Below, one piece after another: positions 45,401 through 54,240 of a stretch of 64,000 bases of DNA. The DNA is taken from positions 62,001-126,000 of the forward strand of contig NZ_CP088924.1 in the NCBI RefSeq assembly GCF_021545845.1, given 5' to 3'. The stretch comes from Rhodanobacter thiooxydans (GTDB lineage Bacteria; Pseudomonadota; Gammaproteobacteria; Xanthomonadales; Rhodanobacteraceae). The translations under genes were made by a program, and so were the position numbers. The stretch's first letter is position 1; each line of letters starts with the position of its first letter. The notes beneath the pieces are model-generated. The model did no database searches. It saw only the letters and a program-made list of their open reading frames with translations, and was not told where the DNA came from.

Positions 45401-45564
45401 GACACCTGCGGCGGGGCGAATTCCGGAAACACGTCGTATTTGCTACGCGACAGTGTGAGCGTGCCATAGACAATCAGGATGCCCGCCAGCACCAGCACCA
45501 CACCACGAAACCGCAACGAGAAGCGGACGATCGCCGCCAGCAGCCCCGGCGCGTCCTGCCTCAT
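42430..45564 (-). CDS. RND efflux pump, HME-like with AcrB-style Asp pair
   Basis: A 1044-residue RND antiporter related to CzcA/CusA (PPQVSIQTEAPGLAPEQVEV; NPGSDIYRDRQNLGERL). Two features set it apart from the other two pumps. The fourth helix reads LLVDDAVIVVENIYRR with adjacent Asp411-Asp412, as in drug-type RND pumps. The CusA Met-triad positions are His (FIVHMSAVPG), a Ser/Glu stretch (QYSEFNVD) and Glu (RVEETLSG). The substrate cannot be assigned; Cu(I)/Ag(I) by the CusA route is unlikely. It overlaps the adaptor gene by ATGA. Confidence 0.9.
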   Translation of the reverse strand: MRQDAPGLLAAIVRFSLRFRGVVLVLAGILIVYGTLTLSRSKYDVFPEFAPPQVSIQTEAPGLAPEQVEVLATQPIENAINGLPGLQALRSQSIQGLSVITITFNPGSDIYRDRQNLGERLGALATQLPQGVQVPVMSPLTSSTSVVLDIGLTSDKRSLMELRTLSDWTLKPALLAVPGVAKVAVFGGDTKEYQVQIHPEQLLKYNLAVDDVLTAARRATGVRGAGFIDTSNQRIVLQSAGQALTVQEIAGTIVRHQAGGNVTLGDVAQVVVAPEPPIGASSIMGHPAVQLVISEQYGANTLEVTQSVEKALASMKPGLTAQGITLHADLFRPANFITTATGNIKSSLMIGGVLVVIVLMLFLYNLRTAAISLVAIPLSLLAAVTVLEYFGFSLNTMTLGGLAIAIGLLVDDAVIVVENIYRRLRENRHAEVPRAVFTVLLDASLEVRSAVVYATLAIALVFIPVLTMSGIAGRLFAPLGIAYVLATLASLLVAMTVTPALCYLLLANRPLPESEAPLVRWTKDRYRGMLLRVETSYRVVMTVVVVVTLMAVAALPFFGGSFLPELREGHFIVHMSAVPGTSLQESIRIGNHVTAALLKLPFVRSVSQNAGRAEKADDTWGTQYSEFNVDLKPLSGDAAEAAVSDIRKALAPFPGVNFAVKTFLTERVEETLSGFTAAVAVNIYGNDLDTLDAKAADVAKILAQLPGAADVQVQSPPGTPQLVVRLRKQALAHWGFDAVTVLDAIRTAYQGDQVGQVYDGNRVFNVSVILAPQQRGKVAEVGALPIRNAAGTYVPLKELADVYEDAGRYVVLHDGARRVQTVTANVSGGNVSAFVAAAQQQIAAKVALPPGSYVEFGGAAAAQSQSTHDLLINSLIAGVAIILLLFMVLGSTRSLLLVLVNLPFALVGGVLAVFATGGGLSIGSMVGFVTLFGITLRNSIMLLSHYDHLVNVEGMTWGPEAALRGAQERLSPILMTALVTALGLLPLAIGSGAPGREIEGPMALVILGGLVTSTALNLLVLPTLALRYGRFQRDTPGDTHPAEA

Positions 45565-46613
45565 TGCTTGTCTCCGTCTTCACCTACGGCAATGCGTGAC
45601 CGCTGCTCTTCCGAGAGCAACAATTGCGCGCCCGTTGCCACAATCGGTTCGCCCCGAGCAAACCCCTGGGCCACGAACCAGCCGCCGTCCACCGGGTTGT
45701 CGACCGGTAACGCATGGCGCACGAAACGGTCAGGCTGGTTGCGGCTATAAATCCACGATCGACCCTGCCACCACACAACCGCCGAGCCGGGAATCATCGT
45801 GCCTTGTAACGACGTGCCCGAGGGCAGATACGCGGTGACCGCCATGCCCGGCAAGAGACCTTCGGCCGACACGGCATAGAAGAAACTGGCCCCCTGCAGA
45901 CGGGGATCGGTGCGTGGCGCGGGCGAGATCAAGGTGGCGGCGTGAAAGTCACCATTGACGCTCTGCACGCGCGCTTGGGCAGGGGGCTGGGCGAGTGCGG
46001 TGGTCGCCGGCAACACCACCTGGACCAGGACTTGCTGGCGAGTGACCAGACGCGTGAACAGCGGCATATTCGCATCCGCCGCCTTGGCCAAGACGTCGCC
46101 CCATTGCTGGCTTGCGGTCTGCTGCGCGGCGGTCAGCGCGGCTTGCGCCGCCCGCCAAGCGGCTTGGTCGGCATGCCATACCGCGGCGGCCGCCTGCAAG
46201 ACCTTGTCGGAAATATTGCGTTCGTCGCGATGCAACGATTGCAGTCGCTGGTATTCGGCGTGGGAAGCCTGCAGCGCCGCCTCGGCCTTGTCCACCTGGG
46301 TTTGGGCGGCGACGTTGGCGTTGCGCAACGCGATCAGATCCGCTACATCCAGCACCGTTCCGAACGTTTGCAGCATCGGACGATGGGCCATGGCCTGTTG
46401 CGCGACCACGACGATCCCGCTCTGCTTCTGATCCGCCGTATCCAGCGTGACCGCCGTTTGATCCTGCACCTGCGACACGCGCGACGGCGCCTTCACCGGA
46501 GCCTCGCGCTGGGCCTCCGTGGCGCGCTCCTTCTGGCCAGCCAGGAATCCCCAGACCGCCAGAGCCAGCACGATGGCGCCCAGGATGGCCGCGAGAATGG
46601 ATTTCTTGTTCAT
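45561..46613 (-). CDS. Periplasmic adaptor of third RND pump
   Basis: A 350-residue membrane-fusion protein with an N-terminal anchor (SILAAILGAIVLALAVWGFLAG), a coiled-coil hairpin rich in Ala and Gln (about residues 100-165) and beta-barrel segments (LLPGMAVTAYLPSGTSLQG; IPGSAVVWWQGRSWIY). It lacks the heavy-metal-binding module of CusB. Four-base overlaps with both neighbours show a coupled tripartite set. Confidence 0.85.
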   Translation of the reverse strand: MNKKSILAAILGAIVLALAVWGFLAGQKERATEAQREAPVKAPSRVSQVQDQTAVTLDTADQKQSGIVVVAQQAMAHRPMLQTFGTVLDVADLIALRNANVAAQTQVDKAEAALQASHAEYQRLQSLHRDERNISDKVLQAAAAVWHADQAAWRAAQAALTAAQQTASQQWGDVLAKAADANMPLFTRLVTRQQVLVQVVLPATTALAQPPAQARVQSVNGDFHAATLISPAPRTDPRLQGASFFYAVSAEGLLPGMAVTAYLPSGTSLQGTMIPGSAVVWWQGRSWIYSRNQPDRFVRHALPVDNPVDGGWFVAQGFARGEPIVATGAQLLLSEEQRSRIAVGEDGDKQ

Positions 46614-48025
46614 GGCTGGGAATCCTGCATGCGGGGCGCGTTTTCAAGGGTGTGAATGTCGGTCGCAAGTGCACCCAAGGGGTGCCGCATGGCATCTTCG
46701 AGCGCGCCCAGCGATTGCTGGGCCTGCAGGAGGGTATCGAGACGGGCCAGTTCGGCCGCGGCCAATTCCACCTGGGCGCCGATCAGACTCAACCGATCCG
46801 TTTCGCCCGCCTGATACAGCGCCTCGGCTGAGCGCGCCGCTTTGCGTTGGGCCGCCAGCAAGGTATCGGCGGTACCAAGTTTGCCGACAACCTGGCGATA
46901 GCCGGCCAGCGCTTGGTCGACTTCGCCGATCGCCTGCGCTTGCACGGCAAGAAAATTGGCGGCCGCCTGCTGGCGATGCGCCTGGGCTTCGGCGATCGGC
47001 CCCTGATTGTGGTTGAACAACGGCAGCACCAGCGATAGCCCCAACGACCACTTGGCCTGTGCGGCATCCCACAGAAAACCCGGACCGAGCGTGATGTCGG
47101 GATATTGCTTGGCCACTTCGCCTTGCAACGCGGCCTGACTGGCTTCGTAGTCGGCCAGCGCAGCGCGGACATCGGGGCGATCCCGCAGCGCTTGACGTTG
47201 CACGTCATGCGACGGCAACGCGCTCAGGGGTGGCATATGCTCGAACGTCGTCATCGACAGCGTGACGCCATGGAGCGCACTCACCGGCAGACCCAACGCC
47301 GACGCCAACTGCACCCGGTTTTCAGCAAGACGCTTCTGCGCTTCCTGCAGATTCAAGCTGAGCTGGTTGAGCGTGATGTGCGCCTGGATGAGCTCCGGCT
47401 GCGACGCTTCCCCCGTTGCAGTCCGCCGTTCGATCAACCTGACCAGCTCCGCTTGTCGCTCCTGTTGTCGACGCAGCAAGGGCACGGTGGGATACACGCC
47501 AAGCAAGCTGCTGCGCACGCGACGGCGGACTTGCCACGCGGTCTCCGCGATATTCAAGCGTGCCGCTTCGGCCAGTTGCTGCGCCTGTCGAATCCGGTCG
47601 CCGCGTTTGCCTGCCGTCTCGATCGGTACATTGATTGTTGGGCCCACCGTCCAGGGCGACACGCCAGCAGGGGCATCGACGTTGTATTGATTGGTGAAAT
47701 CCAACGTCGGATTCGGACGGGCGCCGGCCGTGATCACTGCTGCCTCGGCGGCGCGCCATTTGGCGCGTGCCACATCGAGATCCGGCTGATAGTACAGAGC
47801 CACCCAAGTGAGGGAGCGCAGATCCCACGAGGATGGCCCCGTGGTCGGGTGGTACGCGGAGTCGTTTCGCTGCAGAAACGCCTGCAGACTCGGATCGTGC
47901 AACGAGCGGTGCTCGAACGCAGTGACGGTGGCGGCCGGTTCAATCGGCCGTGGCCGATAGCTTGCGCAGGCTGTCAAACCGAGTGCCAGGCCGACGACCA
48001 CGATGCGTGTAACGTGCTTGTTCAT
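46610..48025 (-). CDS. Outer-membrane lipoprotein channel of third RND pump
   Basis: A 471-residue TolC/NodT-type channel. The ATG at 48025 starts a lipoprotein signal (MNKHVTRIVVVGLALGLTACAS) with lipobox LTAC at Cys20; the frame is open upstream but that part is not signal-like. Two OEP repeats follow (ALYYQPDLDVARAKWRAAEAA; ALADYEASQAALQGEVAKQ) and a PLFNHNQGPIAEA segment typical of the family. It overlaps the adaptor gene by ATGA and follows the GT39 gene after about 100 bases. Confidence 0.87.
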   Translation of the reverse strand: MNKHVTRIVVVGLALGLTACASYRPRPIEPAATVTAFEHRSLHDPSLQAFLQRNDSAYHPTTGPSSWDLRSLTWVALYYQPDLDVARAKWRAAEAAVITAGARPNPTLDFTNQYNVDAPAGVSPWTVGPTINVPIETAGKRGDRIRQAQQLAEAARLNIAETAWQVRRRVRSSLLGVYPTVPLLRRQQERQAELVRLIERRTATGEASQPELIQAHITLNQLSLNLQEAQKRLAENRVQLASALGLPVSALHGVTLSMTTFEHMPPLSALPSHDVQRQALRDRPDVRAALADYEASQAALQGEVAKQYPDITLGPGFLWDAAQAKWSLGLSLVLPLFNHNQGPIAEAQAHRQQAAANFLAVQAQAIGEVDQALAGYRQVVGKLGTADTLLAAQRKAARSAEALYQAGETDRLSLIGAQVELAAAELARLDTLLQAQQSLGALEDAMRHPLGALATDIHTLENAPRMQDSQP

Positions 48026-48124
48026 GAATCTTCCGCGCAGGAGATCAATCGGTTCTTCACGGGAACGTGCCTGGTGCGACATACGCCTTCGGGCAACTGC
48101 CATCACGCATCATCGGTGTCCCCC

Positions 48125-49840
48125 TCATGGCATCGCCCGTGGGGGTGGTGCCGTTTCGTGTCGGCTGATAATGACACCGGTCGCTTCGCGGCCCAGCTCA
48201 CGAAACGGCAGCCCCTCGCTCCGCAGTTGTCCCACCAGGTTGTCCGCGACCAGGGCGATCGCATCATTGCTGGAGCGCCAGCGCTGTTCGAACGTGGCGA
48301 GGTCGGCGATGTAGCCGTCCGGCCGCGACGCCAAGCCGGGCGTCAGATCATCGGAATTTTGGTCGACCACGGTGATGGGGCGCCCAAGGTAAAACGGCAA
48401 CCCTCGTAAATACGCATTCACCGTGAATACCTCGGTGTGCGGCCCGAGCTCGGGCTGGATGAGACGAGCGACGGGTGCGGCGGAGCGCATGTCGACGAAG
48501 GGCTGCGATGCCACCAGCGAAAGCTGCCATCCGATCAGGGTGGCCAAGGCAAGCCCATGAATGGCGGTGCGGCGACGGTCACGATGCAAGGCCCACGTAC
48601 CCACCATCGCGGCGACCGCCATCAGCAACAAGGCCAACGACACCCCGCTCAACACGTCCTCCAATACCTGTTTCGGAATCGCCGTGCGTGCAGCGAGCAT
48701 GACCACGATGGCTATCGCAGCGCTGAGGGTCGCCAGAGTGGCGATCAACCAAAAACGGCGCGCCAGGGCCTGCAGCGGCAGAACCGTGGCCGCGCGTCCC
48801 AGCAACAGCGCCAAGGCAGGAAACACCGGCAGAATGTAGAACGGTAGCTGGGAATGCGAGGCCGAAAAGAACACGAAGACCACGCTCACCCAGACCAACA
48901 GGAAGCGTTGTGCGGGTTGGCTGGCACCGATAGCACGCCACCCGGTCCTGTTCCATGGCAACAGCAACGTCCAGGGAAACATGCCGAGGATCACGACGGG
49001 GAGAAAGAACCCAAAGACCTTGGAGCGACCGTCGGCCGAGGTCAAGAACCGCGTGAAATGCTCCCGGATGAAGAAATAGTCGAAGAAATCCGGATGCAGG
49101 CGGCATATCAAAATGAACCACGGCGCGCACAGCACCAGCAGCACCAGTACACCGGGCACGAGGGACACGCGCCGCAGTACCCCCCAGTCACGCTGCCACA
49201 GCATGAAGATGCCCAGGATCATGCCGGGAAACACCACGCCGATCAGTCCTTTGGAAAGCACCGCCAGGGCCAGCGCTGCCCACATCAGCAGGTTCAGTCG
49301 TGTGCGCAGATGCCGCGCGGTCGGATCGAACTGCGCCACCAGAAAACACGCCATGCCCACCGCGAGAAACGCCGTGACCCCCATATCCAGCGTGTTGATA
49401 TGCGCGGCGAAAGCGAACAGTAACGAACTTCCGAGTATGGCGGCCGCGTAACCGCCTGCTTCACGACCGAATAGCCGCGCACCGGCCCAGCCGATCGCCA
49501 CGATCGCCAGCAATCCGGTGAGCGCGCACCACAGGCGTGCGCTCCACGGATGCGCCCCGAAGAGCGCATAGGCGGTCGCGCTGGCCCAGTAATGCAAGGG
49601 CGGCTTATCGAAGAAGTTGAAACCATCCAGGCGGGGCGTGATCCAGTCGCCGCGGGTCAACATCTCGTAGGCGACTTCTGCATACCGCCCTTCATCCGGT
49701 TCGCCAAGCGAGCGGCCTGCCAGTCCGTAAAACCAGGCCGCGAGCCACCCGATCCCCAGCAACAAGGCGGCCCCGCTGAATCGCGCGTACCAGGCACCCG
49801 CGGTGCGAGCGTCATTTTGAACCGTGTGCTTGACGCTCAT
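48125..49840 (-). CDS. ArnT-like glycosyltransferase (GT39/PMT family)
   Basis: A 571-residue integral-membrane transferase with about 12 helices that moves a sugar from an undecaprenyl-phosphate carrier to an acceptor on the periplasmic side, such as lipid A, O-antigen or protein. Family motifs: DEGRYAEVAYEM (Asp-Glu of the first periplasmic loop), GDWITPRLDGFNFFDKPPLHYW and the FFIREHFTRF segment. The ATG has AAGGATCC upstream and overlaps the GT2 stop. Acceptor and sugar are unknown. Confidence 0.88.
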   Translation of the reverse strand: MSVKHTVQNDARTAGAWYARFSGAALLLGIGWLAAWFYGLAGRSLGEPDEGRYAEVAYEMLTRGDWITPRLDGFNFFDKPPLHYWASATAYALFGAHPWSARLWCALTGLLAIVAIGWAGARLFGREAGGYAAAILGSSLLFAFAAHINTLDMGVTAFLAVGMACFLVAQFDPTARHLRTRLNLLMWAALALAVLSKGLIGVVFPGMILGIFMLWQRDWGVLRRVSLVPGVLVLLVLCAPWFILICRLHPDFFDYFFIREHFTRFLTSADGRSKVFGFFLPVVILGMFPWTLLLPWNRTGWRAIGASQPAQRFLLVWVSVVFVFFSASHSQLPFYILPVFPALALLLGRAATVLPLQALARRFWLIATLATLSAAIAIVVMLAARTAIPKQVLEDVLSGVSLALLLMAVAAMVGTWALHRDRRRTAIHGLALATLIGWQLSLVASQPFVDMRSAAPVARLIQPELGPHTEVFTVNAYLRGLPFYLGRPITVVDQNSDDLTPGLASRPDGYIADLATFEQRWRSSNDAIALVADNLVGQLRSEGLPFRELGREATGVIISRHETAPPPRAMP

Positions 49841-50856
49841 CGAGGATCCTTGATGGGGAGCGATGCGGCGACCACCGATGGCGGTGTGTCGGTGCCGCGT
49901 GGCGAGGGCATCGCCAGCACCTGACACGCCGCCTCGATCAGATAGATCGGCCGCTGTTTGACTTCCGCGTATACACGGCCGAGATATTCGCCGAGCACGC
50001 CCAATGCCAGCAGTTGCAGACCGCCCAGCACCAGAACCACCACCATCAGTGAGGGATAACCCTTGACCGGATCACCCCACAGCACCGCCTTGATAAAGAC
50101 CCCTGCGCCATAGCTGAAGGCGCACACCGACGTCGCAACACCCACGGCCGTGGCCAGTCGCAGCGGCAGAATGGAAAACGACGTGATGCCTTCCACCGCC
50201 AGATTGAACAGCCGCCAGTAGTTCCATTTGGTGCGACCTGCTTGGCGAGGGCTGCGCTGGTACATCACCGCCGTATGGGGATAGCCGATCCAGCCGAACA
50301 GGCCCTTCATGAAACGTTGGCGCTCACGCAACTGGCGCAGCGCGGCCACCGCACGCGCCGACATCAGGCGGAAATCACCAGTATCGTGCGGCACGTTGAA
50401 CGCCGCCATGCGCGCCATCAAACGGTAGAAGAGATGTGCCGTCGCTCGCTTGAACCAGCTCTCGCCTTCACGGTGTTCGCGAGTGGCGTAAACCACGTCG
50501 TAGCCAGCGCGCCAGCGCGCCAGCAGTTCAGGAATAAGTTCGGGCGGATCTTGCAGATCGGCATCAATGATGACGATGGCATCGGCCTCATCCGTCACGG
50601 CGTCGAGACCCGCGGTCAGTGCGGCTTCCTTGCCGAAGTTGCGGCTCAAGCGCAGCGCGCCGATGCGCGGGTCTTGGCCCATCAGCCGGTTGAGTACGAG
50701 CCATGTGCCATCGCGACTTCCGTCATCGACATAGATCACCCGCGCATCGAGCGCCATCCCATCGAGCACGCCGACAAGACGCGCATGAAACAGGGGGAGC
50801 ACTTCCGCTTCGTTGTACGCGGGCACCACAACGGTGAGACGGACGGATGGGGCCAC
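49837..50856 (-). CDS. GT2 polyprenyl-phosphate sugar transferase (GtrB/ArnC/DPM1-like)
   Basis: A 339-residue transferase that probably loads a sugar from an NDP-sugar onto undecaprenyl phosphate. GT-A domain (LTVVVPAYNEAEVLPLF; VDDGSRDGT; IDADLQDPPEL; RQAGRTKWNYWRLFNLAVEG in parts) followed by two C-terminal membrane helices (about 230-260 and 270-295). The start is GTG. First gene of the nine-gene minus-strand series; with ArnT-like GT39 next and GtrA at the end it completes a lipid-linked sugar pathway. Confidence 0.9.
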   Translation of the reverse strand: MAPSVRLTVVVPAYNEAEVLPLFHARLVGVLDGMALDARVIYVDDGSRDGTWLVLNRLMGQDPRIGALRLSRNFGKEAALTAGLDAVTDEADAIVIIDADLQDPPELIPELLARWRAGYDVVYATREHREGESWFKRATAHLFYRLMARMAAFNVPHDTGDFRLMSARAVAALRQLRERQRFMKGLFGWIGYPHTAVMYQRSPRQAGRTKWNYWRLFNLAVEGITSFSILPLRLATAVGVATSVCAFSYGAGVFIKAVLWGDPVKGYPSLMVVVLVLGGLQLLALGVLGEYLGRVYAEVKQRPIYLIEAACQVLAMPSPRGTDTPPSVVAASLPIKDPR

Positions 50857-51134
50857 GAATATCCCTGCGCGCTATGACATCGTCGGCACAGTAATGAGCA
50901 ACCCGCGCGTCCCCACTCAACGACTTCTCAATTATTCGTTAAGCGTGCTCTGGACAATTGAATCTGAAACGACCGGCCAGCGGGTCGTGTGGACGACGAC
51001 GATTGACTGATCGCCTGGCACATTCACACCGGGTATCGTCACCACCTCGTTCTTGACTCTATGCTGGCACTGACGAAGCAGCGATAACGAAGCTCCTGGT
51101 CGCTGCAAAAGAACAAACTCTCCGGGCAATTTGA
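50857..51134. other. Divergent intergenic region between GT2 operon and outer tnpA
   Basis: 278 bases without a convincing gene. It must hold the promoters for the long minus-strand operon and for tnpA in the other direction. AT-rich stretches occur near 50930-50975, but I see no clear -35/-10 pair, no response-regulator direct repeat that I would defend, and no resolution-site-like palindrome comparable to that at 11094. Confidence 0.4.
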
Positions 51135-54100
51135 ATGACGTCGGCCTCTGATTCTCACCGTCTGAACATCCTCACTTCTGAAGAGGTTGAAGACCTGTAT
51201 GGACTGCCCAAATTTACCGACGACGACCGGAACCTTTACTTCGACCTAAGCCCAGCGGAAAAGGCCGCTGTCGACGCACGCACTCCTGCCGTCGGCCTGT
51301 ATTTGGCATTGGAGTTGGGCTACTTCAAGGCCAAGCGACAGTTCTTCACCTTCGAGCAGGGCGCCGTGGCCAATGACCTGTGCTACCTGCTCGGGCAGTA
51401 TTTTCCGGGCCAGACCGTCGAATCGATCAAGGCGCCATCCAGGCCCACGCGCGGTGCCATCCAGCAAACCGTTCTCGACCTATTTGGGTACCGCGTGTGC
51501 GACAACGTCGCCAAGACGGAGCTGGAGCAAAAAGCCCAGCGAATCGCAACACTGTCGACCCAACCGCTGTACATCCGGCGTGAGTCACTGCAGCACCTGA
51601 GCAACGAACGGATCGTGGCGCTGCAGTACACGACGATGCAGGACATGGTGGGACGGGTGGTGACGCACGAACGCCATCGCGTCACCCGCCTACTCGAACA
51701 GGCGATGACCCCAGCGGTCGAGCGAAGTCTCGACGACTTGCTGCGGGCCGACGAACAGATGTATCGGATCAGTGCGCTCAAGCGTGAACCGAAGGACTTC
51801 AGCTACAAGGAGCTCAAGCGCGAAGTCGAACGGCGAAAATTCTTCCAGCCGCTGCACGAGTTCGCCCAGAGCTTTCTCGTCGCGGCCGGCTTGTCCAACG
51901 AGAGCGGCAAGTACTATGCGTCGCTGGTCAAGTTCTACACGGTCTACAAACTGCAGCGCATGCCCAAGGGCACGACGCGCCTGTACCTGCTCTGTTTCGC
52001 TTTCCATCGCTTCCGACAGATCAACGACAACCTCATCGAGGCGTTCATTCATCTGGTCGACCAGTATGAAAAGCAGTCCAAACACGCCGCCGAGGCGGCG
52101 ATGCAGCAGACGCTGGTGGACGCCAGCGAACACTTGCAGGCGGCGGGCGAGGTGCTTCGCCTGTTCATCGACAAGTCCATCGCCGTCGACAGCCCGTTCG
52201 CCACCGTCCAGAAGAAAGCCTTTGAACTGCTGAAGCCGGAGCGCTTTGCGGCAGTGGCCGACTACCTGCGCAATGTCGCTTTCGACAAGACTGCCTTCCA
52301 GTGGTCCTACTACACCACAACGCTGTCGCACCGATTCAAGCGCAACCTTCGGCACATGTTCTGCGAACTGGACTTCGCCGGCCGGGTGGAGGATGCGCCG
52401 CTACTGGATGCGGTCACGTTCCTGCAGGAGCTGTTGCGCGCGGGCAAGTCGCCGCGACAGACCCAACCGTCACTATTTCCCACGGCGATGATTCCGAAGA
52501 GCCTGCAGCGCCACCTCTTTGCCGAGACTGACGAGGCAGGCGATGCGAAGGATCAGGGCAAGCGGTTGGAAGTCGATCGTTATGAGTTCCTCGTCTATCG
52601 GCTGTTACGGAACGCGCTGGAAGCCGGAGACCTGTTCGTCAAGGACAGCAACGAATTTCGTCGCTTCGAAGATGACCTGATTAGCGACATGCGCTGGGAG
52701 CAGCGCGAAACAGTCCTACAGGAGATTGGTGTACCGCTCCTGATGGCCCCCATCGAGGACACGTTGAGCACGTTCCGTGAGGCGCTGGAAACCCGGTTTG
52801 CGCAAGTGAACCAGCGTATTATCGACTCCGCCAACAAACACATCAAAGTCACCGGCCGTGCCGAGAAACGACGGTGGAAGCTGATCTACCCGACGCCTGA
52901 AGAACCCGTCAGCGGCTCGTTCTATAGCCAGTTACCCGGCACCGGCATAGCCGACCTGTTGAGATTCGTTGCGGGAGCGACGGGCTTCCTGGGGGCCTTT
53001 ACCCATGTGCTCGATCGCTATGTCAAGCATGCCCCCGATGCCCGCGAAATCCTGGCTTGCGTGGTCGCGCTTGGTACCAACATGGGCTTGTGGAAGATGG
53101 CGGAAGTTTCGGGCCTGAGCTTTTCGTCATTACAGGGCACCGCACGCAACTATCTGCGGCTGGAAACCCTACGGGCCGCCAACGATGCCATCACGAATGC
53201 CATTGCGACCTTGCCGGCGTTCCATCTGTACGACATCCGCGACGAGATGCATTCCAGCAGTGACGGGCAGCGCATCGAAACTCAGATCGATACCATCAAT
53301 GCCCGATACTCGCCGAAGTATTTCGGGTTGCAGAAAGGCGTGAGCGCGTACACGCTGGTGGCCAACCACGTACCGATCAACGCCCGTATCATCGGCACGC
53401 ACGAGCACGAGAGTCACTACGTTTTCGACCTGCTGTACAACAACACGTCCGATATCAAGCCGGAACGACATTCGACCGATACGCACGGTACCAACCAAGT
53501 CAATTTCTGGATCTTGCGCACCTTCGGATATGGCTTCGCGCCGCGGTACCGCGATCTGCACAAGAAGATGCAAACTCTGGTCGCCTTCGAGCATCCCAGT
53601 CATTACGCCGACATGTTTATCAAGCCGGCACGCAAGGTCTACGACGAACTCATCGTGAAGGAGTGGCCCAACATCCAGCGCATCATGGCCTCACTGGCGC
53701 AGAAGGATGTGACTCAGGCCACCATCGTCCGCAAGTTGAGCAGCTACGCCCGCCAGAACCAGACCAAGAAGGCCCTGTGGGAACTCGACAACATCTGCCG
53801 CACGCTGTACATCCTCGACTTCATCGACGACGTGGATTTGCGGCAAAGCGTGCAAAAAGCGCTGAACCGAGGGGAGGCGTATCACCGGTTCCGCAAAGCG
53901 GTCGCCTACGTCAACGGCGGCAAGTTCCGAGTTCACACCGAAGCCGAACAGCAAATCTGGAACGAGTGCTCGCGCCTGATTGCCAATGCGATCATCTTCT
54001 ACAACACGGCACTACTGTCTAAGGTATATGCACAGAAGGTGGCCGCTGGCGACCAGGAGGCTATCGCCATCTTACGAGGAATCTCCCCGGTAGCTTGGCA

Positions 54101-54239
54101 ACATATCAACTTGTTTGGCACGTTCGAATTCAACGAAACTACCACCAAGGTCGACATTGATGCGCTTGCCGCCAGATACGCCGATCCAGACTACTGGAGC
54201 AAGGCCTTGAAGGAGATGCAAGAAGTGCCTCTCGGCTGA
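51135..54239 (+). CDS. tnpA: Tn3-family transposase TnpA of outer transposon
   Basis: A 1034-residue DDE transposase of a divergent Tn3 subgroup. N-terminal region NILTSEEVEDLYGLPKF and YFDLSPAEKAAVDAR; catalytic Asp in SSDGQRIETQ, Asp in STDTHGTNQVNF, Glu in the NRGEAYHRFRKAV segment, and the downstream NECSRLIANAIIFYNTALL segment. The stop codon is one base from the right terminal repeat, showing that this transposase belongs to the outer element. The long N-terminal region and unusual repeat ends separate it from the inner TnpA. Confidence 0.95.
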   Translation: MTSASDSHRLNILTSEEVEDLYGLPKFTDDDRNLYFDLSPAEKAAVDARTPAVGLYLALELGYFKAKRQFFTFEQGAVANDLCYLLGQYFPGQTVESIKAPSRPTRGAIQQTVLDLFGYRVCDNVAKTELEQKAQRIATLSTQPLYIRRESLQHLSNERIVALQYTTMQDMVGRVVTHERHRVTRLLEQAMTPAVERSLDDLLRADEQMYRISALKREPKDFSYKELKREVERRKFFQPLHEFAQSFLVAAGLSNESGKYYASLVKFYTVYKLQRMPKGTTRLYLLCFAFHRFRQINDNLIEAFIHLVDQYEKQSKHAAEAAMQQTLVDASEHLQAAGEVLRLFIDKSIAVDSPFATVQKKAFELLKPERFAAVADYLRNVAFDKTAFQWSYYTTTLSHRFKRNLRHMFCELDFAGRVEDAPLLDAVTFLQELLRAGKSPRQTQPSLFPTAMIPKSLQRHLFAETDEAGDAKDQGKRLEVDRYEFLVYRLLRNALEAGDLFVKDSNEFRRFEDDLISDMRWEQRETVLQEIGVPLLMAPIEDTLSTFREALETRFAQVNQRIIDSANKHIKVTGRAEKRRWKLIYPTPEEPVSGSFYSQLPGTGIADLLRFVAGATGFLGAFTHVLDRYVKHAPDAREILACVVALGTNMGLWKMAEVSGLSFSSLQGTARNYLRLETLRAANDAITNAIATLPAFHLYDIRDEMHSSSDGQRIETQIDTINARYSPKYFGLQKGVSAYTLVANHVPINARIIGTHEHESHYVFDLLYNNTSDIKPERHSTDTHGTNQVNFWILRTFGYGFAPRYRDLHKKMQTLVAFEHPSHYADMFIKPARKVYDELIVKEWPNIQRIMASLAQKDVTQATIVRKLSSYARQNQTKKALWELDNICRTLYILDFIDDVDLRQSVQKALNRGEAYHRFRKAVAYVNGGKFRVHTEAEQQIWNECSRLIANAIIFYNTALLSKVYAQKVAAGDQEAIAILRGISPVAWQHINLFGTFEFNETTTKVDIDALAARYADPDYWSKALKEMQEVPLG

Positions 54240-54240
54240 T

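Noticed and set aside
47105..48409. Plus-strand open frame of 434 codons opposite the outer-membrane channel gene
   Set aside because: Crosses two minus-strand genes and the gap between them, with no recognisable domain.
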